Part shown: piece after piece, positions 1 to 7,114 of the stretch
Position numbering within the stretch: the stretch's first letter is position 1
Layout: every line of letters begins with the position of its first letter
Origin: Photobacterium sanguinicancri
GTDB lineage: Bacteria > Pseudomonadota > Gammaproteobacteria > Enterobacterales > Vibrionaceae
Reading direction: 5' to 3'
Length of the DNA: 51,772 nucleotides
NCBI RefSeq assembly: GCF_002265265.1
Contig: NZ_NOIF01000011.1
Location: 1 to 51,772 of the forward strand
Position numbers and translations under genes: made by a program
The notes under the pieces: generated by a model
The model's input: the letters and a program-made list of their open reading frames with translations, nothing else
Told to the model about the DNA's origin: nothing
Database searches by the model: none

Positions 1-29
1 AGCCTCCTTTTTTAAGGGGGCTTTTTTTT
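1..29 (+). terminator. pyrBI attenuator terminator (left edge, partial leader)
   Basis: A 7-bp GC-rich stem (bases 1-7 with 16-22, one G-U pair) and an 8-base loop run directly into eight T residues. It lies about 70 bases upstream of pyrB, where enterobacterial pyrBI has its UTP-sensitive attenuator. The leader peptide and promoter would be outside the window, so the attenuation mechanism is inferred from position. Confidence 0.7.
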
Positions 30-101
30 GTCTGCTTTTTACTAAAAAGAGAGCAGACAGTGTTTCGTTCGTATATTGAATCAACAGAAGGGAAGAGAGC
101 C

Positions 102-1031
102 ATGGCGAATTCGCTGTTCCAAAAGCACATCATTTCCATACCGGAATTAAACCGCAGTGAACTAGAACTGATTGTTGAAACCGCAGGTAAATTGAAGGCA
201 GAACCAAATCCAGAGCTACTGAAAAATAAAGTAGTCGCAAGCTGCTTCTTCGAGCCTTCAACCCGTACTCGCTTATCATTTGAAACCGCAGTACAGCGTC
301 TTGGTGGTACAGTCATTGGCTTCGATAACGGTGGTAACACATCGCTAGCGAAAAAAGGGGAGACACTGGCTGACTCAGTGCAGGTTATTTCTTCATACGT
401 TGATGCATTTGTTATGCGTCACCCACAAGAAGGGGCAGCACGCCTAGCCTCTGAATTCTCTAACGGTGTGCCTATCGTTAATGGTGGTGACGGTGCAAAC
501 CAACACCCAACACAAACCCTACTAGACTTGTTCTCTATCTTTGAAACACAAGGTCGCCTAGACAATCTTAATGTCGCCTTCGTCGGTGATTTAAAATACG
601 GCCGTACAGTGCACTCGTTAACACAGGCATTATCGAAGTTCGATAACATCAACTTCTTCTTCGTCGCGCCAGAAATTCTAGCGATGCCAGATTACATCTG
701 TGAAGAATTAGATGAAGCCGGTATCAACTACAGCCTGCACGCCACCATGGAAGAAGTGATTCCTGAGCTTGATGTGTTGTACATGACTCGCGTTCAAAAA
801 GAGCGTTTCGACGAATCTGAATACGCACACATGAAAGCCGCGTACATCCTAACGGCAGAAATGCTGAAAGAAGCGCGCGACAACCTGAAAGTGCTGCACC
901 CACTACCACGTGTGGATGAAATCACGGTTGATGTTGATAAAACCAAACACGCTTATTACTTCCAGCAAGCAGAAAACGGTGTGTACGCCCGTGAAGCCTT
1001 ACTGGCACTTGTACTAAACGAACAACTTTAA
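102..1031 (+). CDS. pyrB: aspartate carbamoyltransferase, catalytic chain
   Basis: Catalytic subunit of the cytoplasmic enzyme that joins carbamoyl phosphate and L-aspartate to give N-carbamoyl-L-aspartate, the committed step of pyrimidine synthesis. The carbamoyl-phosphate motif STRT is at residues 53-56, the lysine loop (AKKGET) at about 83-88, and HPLPRVDEI near the C-terminus. I start at ATG 102, giving 309 residues beginning [10 protein letters not shown] as in E. coli PyrB (about 311). A GTG at 60 would add 14 residues absent from the family, and a purine-rich ribosome site (GGGAAGAG) precedes 102. The gene is 16 bases upstream of pyrI, which encodes the regulatory chain of the dodecameric enzyme. 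Expression is probably set by the attenuator hairpin at 1-29. Confidence 0.98.
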   Translation: MANSLFQKHIISIPELNRSELELIVETAGKLKAEPNPELLKNKVVASCFFEPSTRTRLSFETAVQRLGGTVIGFDNGGNTSLAKKGETLADSVQVISSYVDAFVMRHPQEGAARLASEFSNGVPIVNGGDGANQHPTQTLLDLFSIFETQGRLDNLNVAFVGDLKYGRTVHSLTQALSKFDNINFFFVAPEILAMPDYICEELDEAGINYSLHATMEEVIPELDVLYMTRVQKERFDESEYAHMKAAYILTAEMLKEARDNLKVLHPLPRVDEITVDVDKTKHAYYFQQAENGVYAREALLALVLNEQL

Positions 1032-1047
1032 GCAGGAGAGCGCAGTC

Positions 1048-1512
1048 ATGACTAAAGAAACTCAACTACAAGTTGAAGCAATCAAGAACGGTACTGTTAT
1101 CGACCACATCCCTGCGAATGTTGGCATTAAAGTACTGAAACTGTTCAAAATGCACAAAACAAACCAACGCGTTACCATTGGTTTAAATCTGCCGTCTTCA
1201 GCGCAGGGTGCAAAAGATTTGATTAAAATCGAAAACGTCTTCATCAGTGAAGACCAAGCTAACCAGCTTGCGATGTACGCCCCTAAAGCGACCGTTAACC
1301 AAATCGAAAACTACGAAGTGGCGAAGAAGCTACACCTAACGCTACCAGAGCAAATCAATGGCATTTTTGAATGTCCAAACAGCAACTGTATTAGCCACGG
1401 TGAACCCGTAGACAGTAGCTTTAAAGTGATAACCAAAAAAGAAGACATTCAGCTCAAGTGTAAATACTGTGAGAAAGTATTCTCACGTGAAATCATGACT
1501 GAACGTCGCTAA
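1048..1512 (+). CDS. pyrI: aspartate carbamoyltransferase, regulatory chain
   Basis: Allosteric chain of aspartate carbamoyltransferase. In characterised homologues it binds CTP, UTP and ATP in its N-terminal domain and contacts PyrB through a C-terminal zinc domain. The four zinc ligands are present at Cys109, Cys114, Cys138 and Cys141, the same numbers as in E. coli. Length is 154 residues, as usual for the family. A good ribosome site (AGGAGAG) lies before the ATG, 16 bases after the pyrB stop, and a strong terminator follows. The pair therefore forms a two-gene operon. Confidence 0.98.
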   Translation: MTKETQLQVEAIKNGTVIDHIPANVGIKVLKLFKMHKTNQRVTIGLNLPSSAQGAKDLIKIENVFISEDQANQLAMYAPKATVNQIENYEVAKKLHLTLPEQINGIFECPNSNCISHGEPVDSSFKVITKKEDIQLKCKYCEKVFSREIMTERR

Positions 1513-1571
1513 GACATTTTTGCAACGCTAAGCCTTGTATTAACTCTGGGCTTTGCTGCTTAAATACTAAG

Positions 1572-1602
1572 AAAGCCTGCTCACTTATGAGCAGGCTTTT
1601 TT
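1572..1602 (+). terminator. Rho-independent terminator of pyrBI
   Basis: Perfect 12-bp stem (1572-1583 with 1588-1599), four-base loop, then a run of T. It ends the pyrBI transcript. Confidence 0.9.
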
Positions 1603-1745
1603 ATTCTCATTTCTACCGCACTGTCCCTTTACGCCTATAGCTAGCTTGTTAAAAGCAGCCTGTGATTATTTGAACCACAACGCCTAAGTATTAATAAGCG
1701 TTGATACACCGGCTGCCCATAATAATTATTAATAGGCAGACAGCA

Positions 1746-2822
1746 ATGGCACAATTTACATCACCAACAATCAGGCACATTGCCAGGGTCGCTCTTGGTA
1801 CACTCATCACACTCTCACTGACTCAGTGTATTGCGAGCAATGGCAAGATTGAACATACCGCCTCGCACGAGGCCAACAATATGGTCATTATTGGTGTCCC
1901 CATGCTACTCGGGGGGTTCGGTTCTTCCGTCCCCATTAACGAGCAATATCATATTACTGCGAGGCATGTCGCGCAGTTGTCATGGGATCTCGATGTTATT
2001 CATCACCCCTATTGTGACTTATCTTTAGTGCGTTCTCGTACCCCTCAAGAATCGATTCCACAATGGGGCTTGATCTACCCAGATCAAGCCGTCAGCCATC
2101 AAGGACACTCGCTGCTTGGCACGACAATAAAAGGCGAAGGGAAATACTTACAAGACGTACTGGATACCAATAGTAAATGCTTATACTCCCTGAGCGATGC
2201 GCCCAGTATGTCAGGGATGAGCGGCGGCCCGGTCTTTAATGCGCAAGGACAAATCGTTGGGATCACTGTCGCGATACTCGATAACCCTGAAGATATTCAA
2301 AATTTACGACAAGCAGATCGGTATACCCAATTTGTTCCTGCCACGTTAATCTTTGATTGGTTAACCCAATTAGGGGTTAGTACCTCATACGCCAGCCCCG
2401 AATTAGCGAACATCCGAGTCGCCCCTTACATCGAGAACATTAACACCCCTCATTACCGACTAGGTGTCCAATCACAACCAGCCTCACCGCAAAATGCCTC
2501 AGCATTTCAGCTAAGCTCTCAGCCACAAACAACACGTCAGCGTGTGATAGGCCAAACGAATAACCGTGAAGAAAACACCAGCGCGACCATCTCTATTTTC
2601 AATCACTACGCCGTCGTACAACATCCTTTATCGTCATCATTAACATCGTCGTCAATCAAACCATTATCTCCCCAAAAAACACCGTATACAGGCACGCATG
2701 AAGCAATCATCAATTCACAACAAAAACAAGGAGATAAAGCACAAAAAAGACAAACAAAAACACAACAAGAGAAAAACAGCAATCTCATAAATGAAATAGG
2801 GTATAGACCTTCATATTGGTAA
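1746..2822 (+). CDS. putative trypsin-like serine protease, lipoprotein
   Basis: Predicted envelope protease of unknown substrate. With ATG 1746 the protein has 358 residues and a hydrophobic signal ending in LSLTQC, so Cys28 may be lipidated; the lipobox (LTQC) is slightly non-consensus. The chymotrypsin-fold triad can be placed at His74 (ITARHV), Asp91 (CDLSLV) and Ser159 (GMSGGPVF), with the Gly-x-Ser-Gly-Gly-Pro signature. From about residue 220 the tail is rich in Ser, Thr, Gln and Asn, with no recognisable PDZ domain. An upstream ATG at 1701 would put a second hydrophobic stretch before the signal and is less likely. The gene stands alone between pyrBI and the argR-like gene. The protease call is motif-based; activity and anchoring are inferred. 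Confidence 0.7.
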   Translation: MAQFTSPTIRHIARVALGTLITLSLTQCIASNGKIEHTASHEANNMVIIGVPMLLGGFGSSVPINEQYHITARHVAQLSWDLDVIHHPYCDLSLVRSRTPQESIPQWGLIYPDQAVSHQGHSLLGTTIKGEGKYLQDVLDTNSKCLYSLSDAPSMSGMSGGPVFNAQGQIVGITVAILDNPEDIQNLRQADRYTQFVPATLIFDWLTQLGVSTSYASPELANIRVAPYIENINTPHYRLGVQSQPASPQNASAFQLSSQPQTTRQRVIGQTNNREENTSATISIFNHYAVVQHPLSSSLTSSSIKPLSPQKTPYTGTHEAIINSQQKQGDKAQKRQTKTQQEKNSNLINEIGYRPSYW

Positions 2823-3062
2823 TGCAACCAGTTCATTATTTTGGTGACTAGCGTCAAACAAACGATGTTATCTAACTGGTATGATTCGTATGCAAGATTA
2901 TGCAAGGCTTGAATAATCTCGCACACAAAACCTCATAACAAATAAAAGTAACGATTCAGCTCGCTAATGCTGTTGAACTTGCTACACCAACAGAATAACG
3001 CTCTGCGCTGAATAGCTACAAGATACGATCTTTGTACCTACTAAAATAATAAGGAGTTGCCC

Positions 3063-3557
3063 GTGAATGGATACGAATTACACGGCGCGCTAGAGTTGAG
3101 TGCATCTGACGAAGACATCATCACAGCATGTAAACGTCTACTGCAACAGCAAAGCTTTTCTACCCAAGATGATATTCGCCAAAGTTTAATCGACATGGGC
3201 TATACCGATGTCAGCCAATCAACCGTTTCACGCCTGCTTTCTCGCATGGGTGTAGCAAAAGTACCGAATGCCTACGGCAAGAAAGTCTATTGCTTAACGG
3301 TTGAAAACGAACCCGTTCAAGTGGGATCTTCAATCGCATCACAGATTGAATTTATCACCCATAACCAACTGGTCGTGGTCGTAAAAACACACCCAGGTGG
3401 CGCGCAGTTAGTCGCACGTTTAATTGATGTTCAACCGCATGCTGAAATTCTTGGCACTGTGGGGGGCAACGATACCGTAATGGTGGCGCCAAAAGATATC
3501 AACCGCATAGATGAATGTGAGAAAGTCGTTAAAACACGTTTAGGTATTCCTGCTTAA
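3063..3557 (+). CDS. ArgR-family transcriptional regulator (divergent paralogue)
   Basis: ArgR/AhrC-type repressor: N-terminal winged helix (about residues 10-78, with QSTVSRLL where E. coli ArgR has QSKVSRML) and a C-terminal hexamerisation/effector domain (about 95-160, with HPGGAQLVARLID). I start at GTG 3063, six bases after AAGGAG, giving 164 residues; a TTG at 3057 is too close to that site. The protein is clearly divergent from the usual vibrio and E. coli ArgR. The effector loop that reads GDDT in E. coli (Asp128, Asp129) reads GNDT here, so the first Asp is Asn136. The Arg-rich wing (VRTRNAK) is replaced by AKVPNAYG. It lies between the protease gene and ridA, near pyrBI. Targets and ligand are unknown, so I give no symbol. 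Confidence 0.88.
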   Translation: MNGYELHGALELSASDEDIITACKRLLQQQSFSTQDDIRQSLIDMGYTDVSQSTVSRLLSRMGVAKVPNAYGKKVYCLTVENEPVQVGSSIASQIEFITHNQLVVVVKTHPGGAQLVARLIDVQPHAEILGTVGGNDTVMVAPKDINRIDECEKVVKTRLGIPA

Positions 3558-3590
3558 ATTCTCTTTCTCGATTGAAAATCTTTGACCTCA

Positions 3591-3683
3591 AGCAGTGAGA
3601 GTTGCTAGCCTCTAGACTCTCAACTGCTCAATACCAAGTTGATCACACACCAGCTCTGCTGCAATGACATTTCGCTTGGTATT
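3591..3683. repeat. two inverted repeats between the argR-like gene and ridA
   Basis: First, AGCAGTGAGAG at 3591-3601 faces CTCTCAACTGCT at 3617-3628, an imperfect stem with one bulge and no T tract. Second, AATACCAAG at 3630-3638 faces CTTGGTATT at 3675-3683, a perfect 9-bp stem with a 36-base loop. The second motif recurs at 20204-20286. These may be transcript ends, a small dispersed repeat or operators; the sequence alone does not decide. Confidence 0.5.
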
Positions 3684-3710
3684 ACTTTGATATTTATTTA
3701 AGGATTTTCA

Positions 3711-4097
3711 ATGACTCAAGTTCTACATACCGAACAAGCACCAGCAGCAATTGGCCCTTACGTACAAGGTGTTGACCTAGGTAATATGGTGCTAACCTCT
3801 GGCCAAATTCCAGTAAACCCAGAAACAGGCGAAGTGGCAGATGGCATTGCAGAGCAAGCACGCCAGTCACTAGACAACGTCAAAGCAGTCGTTGAATCAT
3901 CTGGCCTGAAAGTCGCTGACATTGTAAAAATGACAGTCTTTGTAAAAGACCTCAATGACTTTGCAGCAGTAAATGACGTGTACGGTGCGTTCTTTGATGA
4001 GCACAATGCACCATACCCAGCGCGTTCTTGTGTAGAAGTTGCACGTCTGCCAAAAGATGTGAAAATCGAAATTGAAGCAATTGCGGTTCGTAAATAA
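3711..4097 (+). CDS. ridA: 2-iminobutanoate/2-iminopropanoate deaminase
   Basis: RidA/YjgF/UK114 protein. It hydrolyses reactive enamine/imine intermediates released by PLP enzymes such as threonine dehydratase, protecting other PLP enzymes from 2-aminoacrylate damage; it is a cytoplasmic trimer in homologues. At 128 residues it has the family length. The catalytic Arg105 sits in PYPARSCVEV, and the C-terminal EIEAIAV strand is conserved. A ribosome site (AAGGAT) is placed before ATG 3711. In many proteobacteria ridA sits beside pyrBI, as here apart from the two genes between. Its terminator has been split by an insertion sequence. Confidence 0.97.
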   Translation: MTQVLHTEQAPAAIGPYVQGVDLGNMVLTSGQIPVNPETGEVADGIAEQARQSLDNVKAVVESSGLKVADIVKMTVFVKDLNDFAAVNDVYGAFFDEHNAPYPARSCVEVARLPKDVKIEIEAIAVRK

Positions 4098-4117
4098 TTA
4101 CGACTTCAGCATTCAAT

Positions 4118-4137
4118 AAAAAAAGCTGCCAATGGCA
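4118..4137 (+). other. left half of the ridA terminator, interrupted by the IS
   Basis: A-run plus GCTGCC at 4118-4130 continues after the element as GGCAGC plus a T run (5560-5571). Removing the element and one copy of the duplication restores a perfect hairpin: A6-GCTGCC, loop AAT, GGCAGC-T6. This was a bidirectional terminator between convergent ridA and idi. Confidence 0.85.
4128..4137. repeat. target-site duplication, left copy
   Basis: GCCAATGGCA, identical to 5554-5563 and directly abutting the left end of the insertion sequence. It is a near-palindrome taken from the loop and upper stem of the ridA terminator. Confidence 0.92.
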
Positions 4138-4161
4138 TAATGCCGATCAGTTAAGGATCAG

Positions 4162-4189
4162 TTGAACGATCCTATGAGGCTGACATAAT
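4162..4189 (+). promoter_or_regulatory. candidate transposase promoter
   Basis: TTGAAC (4162-4167), a 16-base spacer and CATAAT (4184-4189) predict a start near 4196. That start lies inside the left arm of the hairpin just before the transposase start codon, so transcripts made here could not fold that hairpin. The call rests on consensus resemblance only. Confidence 0.4.
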
Positions 4190-4220
4190 CCGGAATCAGT
4201 TACTGATTCCGGATTTTTTT
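4187..4220 (+). terminator. hairpin plus T tract abutting the transposase start
   Basis: Perfect 13-bp stem (4187-4199 with 4203-4215), three-base loop, and T residues through 4220; the ATG is at 4221. In transcripts entering from ridA this can act as a terminator, and it holds the GGA at 4211-4213, the only ribosome-site candidate. Known IS4-family elements (IS10, IS50) use comparable structures against read-through expression; applying that here is inference. Confidence 0.75.
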
Positions 4221-5480
4221 ATGCAACTTTCAGACGCTCTTGCTTCCGTTTCCCTTAACAGCCGAACTGACTTTCAAAGTCTTGCTGACGTTCTCGATCC
4301 AGCTCTAATCGAACAAGGGTTGAATCAAGCTGGAGTTGCAACTATTCGTAGACGAAAGCTACCGATGGAGTCCATGGTTTGGGCTGTAATCGGCATGGCT
4401 CTCTTTCGTAAATTTCCTATGCGTCAGCTACTTAATCAACTAGATATTATCCTTCCTGATGGTAAACCTTATGTTGCTTCAAGTGCCGTAACTCAAGCGA
4501 GACACAAGCTTGGCAGTGATGCTATCAGATATACTTTTGACCTAACTCAGTCTCATTGGCACGCCCAAGTTAATCACCCAACATGGTGTGGGTTGACATT
4601 ACTTGGAGTTGATGGAGTGGTATGGCGAACTCAAGATACAGAAGATAATACTCAAAGCTTTAGCCGCACCTCAAACCAGTCCGGGAAAGCTACATATCCG
4701 CAAGTTCGTATGGTGTGTCAGATGGAGCTGACAAGCCACCTTCTTACTGCTTCTTCATTTGATAGTGTTTCAGTTAGCGAAATGGTCTTGGCTGAAGATT
4801 TGATTGAGAAAACACCAGACCATAGCTTAACTTTGTTTGATAAGGGTTTTTACTCATTAGGACTATTATCCCGATGGAGAAATACAGGTACAGAACGACA
4901 CTGGCTGTTGCCTTTAAAGAAAGGAACTCAATACCAAGTTATTCGCAAGTTGGGTCGACAAGATGCATTGATTGAGTTGACTCCTAGCCGACAAGCTCAG
5001 AAGAAGTTTCCAGATTTAGAAGAAACGGTTCAGGCTCGTTTAGTAACAAGAACAGTCAAAGGGAAAAAAGTCGAAATATTAACGTCTATGACTGACCCTT
5101 TACGCTTTCCATCATCAGATTTAGTTGATTTATATAGCCATCGGTGGGAAATCGAACTTGGCTACAGAGAGATGAAGCAATACATGTTAGACAATAAGTT
5201 CACGCTACGAAGCTTGCAGCCGGAATTAGTAAGACAGGAACTTTGGGGGATCCTTCTAGCGTATAACCTCCTGAGATATAAGATGGTATTGATGGCTAGT
5301 AGTTTAAAAGGAGTCTTCCCCAATCAACTCAGTTTTCATGGAGCGGCATTGCATATTGTTCATGAGTTAACACAGCTGCCATTTGTGACACCTGGGAACA
5401 TACCGAAACAAGTAATGGTACTAGAAAAGATCGCGAAGCAGTTTATTTTACCTGCAAGAAGGGAACGAAGTTACCCCTAG
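4221..5480 (+). CDS. IS4-family transposase
   Basis: Full-length 419-residue DDE transposase. An N-terminal DNA-binding region of about 110 residues is followed by an RNase-H-like catalytic core. The triad is placed at Asp131 (LLGVDGV), Asp207 (LTLFDKGF) and Glu312. The last lies in the family signature Y-(2)-R-(3)-E-(6)-K at Tyr305, Arg308, Glu312 and Lys319. No frameshift or stop interrupts it. Translation must start immediately after a T tract, with only a weak GGA as ribosome site, which suggests deliberately low expression. It is the only gene in the element. Confidence 0.95.
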   Translation: MQLSDALASVSLNSRTDFQSLADVLDPALIEQGLNQAGVATIRRRKLPMESMVWAVIGMALFRKFPMRQLLNQLDIILPDGKPYVASSAVTQARHKLGSDAIRYTFDLTQSHWHAQVNHPTWCGLTLLGVDGVVWRTQDTEDNTQSFSRTSNQSGKATYPQVRMVCQMELTSHLLTASSFDSVSVSEMVLAEDLIEKTPDHSLTLFDKGFYSLGLLSRWRNTGTERHWLLPLKKGTQYQVIRKLGRQDALIELTPSRQAQKKFPDLEETVQARLVTRTVKGKKVEILTSMTDPLRFPSSDLVDLYSHRWEIELGYREMKQYMLDNKFTLRSLQPELVRQELWGILLAYNLLRYKMVLMASSLKGVFPNQLSFHGAALHIVHELTQLPFVTPGNIPKQVMVLEKIAKQFILPARRERSYP

Positions 5481-5523
5481 AGTACTGAAGTGCTCAAAAA
5501 ATCGATATCCCGTTAGAAAAAAC

Positions 5524-5552
5524 AATGCCGCTCACGTTAAGTGAACGGCATT
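5524..5552. repeat. hairpin formed by the right IS end
   Basis: AATGCCGCTCAC (5524-5535) faces GTGAACGGCATT (5541-5552) around the loop GTTAA, with one mismatch in 12. The right terminal repeat therefore has an inverted subterminal copy of itself. The left end has no such copy. Confidence 0.8.
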
Positions 5553-5553
5553 A

Positions 5554-5563
5554 GCCAATGGCA
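5554..5563. repeat. target-site duplication, right copy
   Basis: GCCAATGGCA, identical to 4128-4137. The right half of the ridA terminator follows directly (GC, then a T run to 5571). Confidence 0.92.
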
Positions 5564-5602
5564 GCTTTTTTATTATTCTGAATAACGGTACCTTCAGCAC
5601 CA

Positions 5603-6136
5603 CTAAGCGGCATGCGCTAAGGTTAATTGCCATACTTGCGAAAACCATGCAGTGAAGATCGAAGGCGTATTATCTAATGCCGCAATCACATCCGACTCAG
5701 GCCACCAGCGATATGCCATGACTTCATCCTCACTGGGATCAAGTTGGATTTGGCCACACTTCGCAATCAAGACATGATCCAATTCATGCTCGACCAATCC
5801 ATTATCAAGCTCGGCACGGTATAAAAACGTCGCCACATCTTGCAATGGGATCGACCCTACCACTCCCATCTCTTCCCGAAGACGGCGAAGGCCCGCATCG
5901 ATGAAGGGCTCATTTTGGCGTGGGTGAGAACAACAGGTATTGGTCCATAGCCCGCCGCTATGATACTTCCCCATGGCTCGCTGGTGCAGTAGGTATTCTC
6001 GCCCTTGCTCACCATCACGATACAACAGAACAGAGAAAGCTAAATGTAATTGGCCATCATAGTGGGCCTGCATTTTCTCTTGCAGCCCTATTGGTTCACC
6101 TTCAGGCGTTACAAGTACCACTCGCTCTTTCTTCAT
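5603..6136 (-). CDS. idi: isopentenyl-diphosphate delta-isomerase, type I
   Basis: Nudix-fold enzyme that interconverts isopentenyl and dimethylallyl diphosphate for quinone, undecaprenyl and tRNA-prenyl synthesis. At 177 residues it is close to E. coli Idi (182). The catalytic cysteine is in TNTCCSHP (Cys69), the acid residues in VEHELDHV (Glu116, Glu118), and the nudix helix is LRRLREEMG. Type I isomerases are accessory in bacteria that use the MEP pathway, since IspH makes both isomers. It is the last gene of a long minus-strand series, after a terminator that follows plsC, so it may have its own promoter in the 102-base gap. Confidence 0.95.
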   Translation of the reverse strand: MKKERVVLVTPEGEPIGLQEKMQAHYDGQLHLAFSVLLYRDGEQGREYLLHQRAMGKYHSGGLWTNTCCSHPRQNEPFIDAGLRRLREEMGVVGSIPLQDVATFLYRAELDNGLVEHELDHVLIAKCGQIQLDPSEDEVMAYRWWPESDVIAALDNTPSIFTAWFSQVWQLTLAHAA

Positions 6137-6186
6137 TCTATAGCCTTAGCAAATCTTTACGTTTCTTTCTTATTTTAAGACAAAAT

Positions 6187-6216
6187 AAAAAGGACAAGCC
6201 GAAGGCTCATCCTTTT
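6187..6216 (-). terminator. terminator after plsC
   Basis: Read on the minus strand, a 13-bp stem with two G-U pairs (6204-6216 with 6188-6200) and a TTC loop is followed by T-rich sequence. It separates plsC from idi. Confidence 0.75.
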
Positions 6217-6238
6217 AATTGTTTGTATGCGCTGAAAA

Positions 6239-6961
6239 TTACGCTGAACGTTGTGCGATCTCTGCATTCAACTGTTCAATTTTATCTTTCATTTGATTAC
6301 GGCTGGTCTCAGAGAGATCACGTACATCTTCTTTCGACAGACCGTCTGTGGAAATAGGAGGCATGACTTCAACAATCACAACACCGTTATTCCAACGATT
6401 CAACTTAATGCTTTCCGTCGAACTACACACAACGGGCACAACAGGCACATTCGCACCTATCGCGGCATGAAAAGCACCAGTTTTAAATGGCAGCAAACCA
6501 CGGCCACGAGAGCGAGTTCCTTCTGGGAACATCCAAATTGAAACATTTCTCTGTTTGATCTTTTCAACGATCTGACCAATGGTGCCCACCGCCTTGCTGC
6601 GGTTTGCGCGATCAATCAGAATATTACCGGTGATCCAGTAAAGCTGACCAAACAATGGCATCCACACTAAGCTCTTTTTACCCACAGTCACGGTGCGCGG
6701 CATAATCGCGCCAGACACAGTAAAAAGATCATAGTTATTTTGGTGGTTAGCAATATATACGCTGGATCCTACATTTTGAGCACCGTCAGCATAACGGATC
6801 TCAAGTTTAATCCCTAAGATACGTGCCATTTTGCTAAATTGGCGGCCACAGGTATATACGTGTGTTGGATTACGAGGGCTTAATAGGCAGTAGCCACAGC
6901 CAAATACAAACATGAATACGGCAAAAAGTGCCATGGCGATCATGCGGAACAACAATATCAT
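6239..6961 (-). CDS. plsC: 1-acyl-sn-glycerol-3-phosphate acyltransferase
   Basis: Inner-membrane enzyme that acylates lysophosphatidic acid to phosphatidic acid, the second acylation of phospholipid synthesis. I start at ATG 6961 with GAGGAG seven bases upstream, giving 240 residues (E. coli 245); longer forms from 7078 would cross the parC terminator. An N-terminal hydrophobic stretch (about residues 2-27) anchors it. Motif I NHQNNYD is at 72-78, and motif III FPEGTRSRGRG begins at 145. It lies downstream of parC, the same neighbour as in E. coli. Confidence 0.96.
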   Translation of the reverse strand: MILLFRMIAMALFAVFMFVFGCGYCLLSPRNPTHVYTCGRQFSKMARILGIKLEIRYADGAQNVGSSVYIANHQNNYDLFTVSGAIMPRTVTVGKKSLVWMPLFGQLYWITGNILIDRANRSKAVGTIGQIVEKIKQRNVSIWMFPEGTRSRGRGLLPFKTGAFHAAIGANVPVVPVVCSSTESIKLNRWNNGVVIVEVMPPISTDGLSKEDVRDLSETSRNQMKDKIEQLNAEIAQRSA

Positions 6962-7039
6962 TGATATCTCCTCAGCGTACAAGCGTTCGCTAGTATACTT
7001 AGGCAACAGGAAATTACACCCCTTTTCAGCACCAATCAG

Positions 7040-7070
7040 AAAAAACAAAGCCCTCATCACTGAGGGCTTT
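7040..7070 (-). terminator. parC terminator
   Basis: On the minus strand, a perfect 10-bp stem (7061-7070 with 7047-7056) with loop GTGA is followed by G and a run of T. It lies 45 bases after the parC stop. Confidence 0.88.
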
Positions 7071-7114
7071 ATTGTCATTGCAAAACGCGTATCGATATTA
7101 CATCGCGGACACGA

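Larger units (their letters stand above)
4138..5553 (+). mobile_element. IS4-family insertion sequence, complete, 1416 bp
   Basis: The ends are imperfect inverted repeats: the left begins TAATGCCGATCAGTTAAG, and the right, read inward, TAATGCCGTTCACTTAAC (15 of 18 match). A perfect 10-bp direct repeat flanks them. One intact DDE transposase gene fills the element. Perfect duplications and an open reading frame indicate a recent and possibly still active insertion. I cannot assign an ISfinder name without a search. Confidence 0.92.

Noticed and set aside
60-101. Longer pyrB from GTG 60
   Set aside because: It adds 14 residues not found in the family; ATG 102 has a better ribosome site and aligns with known PyrB.
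6962-7078. Longer plsC from 7078
   Set aside because: It would begin inside the parC terminator; ATG 6961 has a strong ribosome site and the expected N-terminus.
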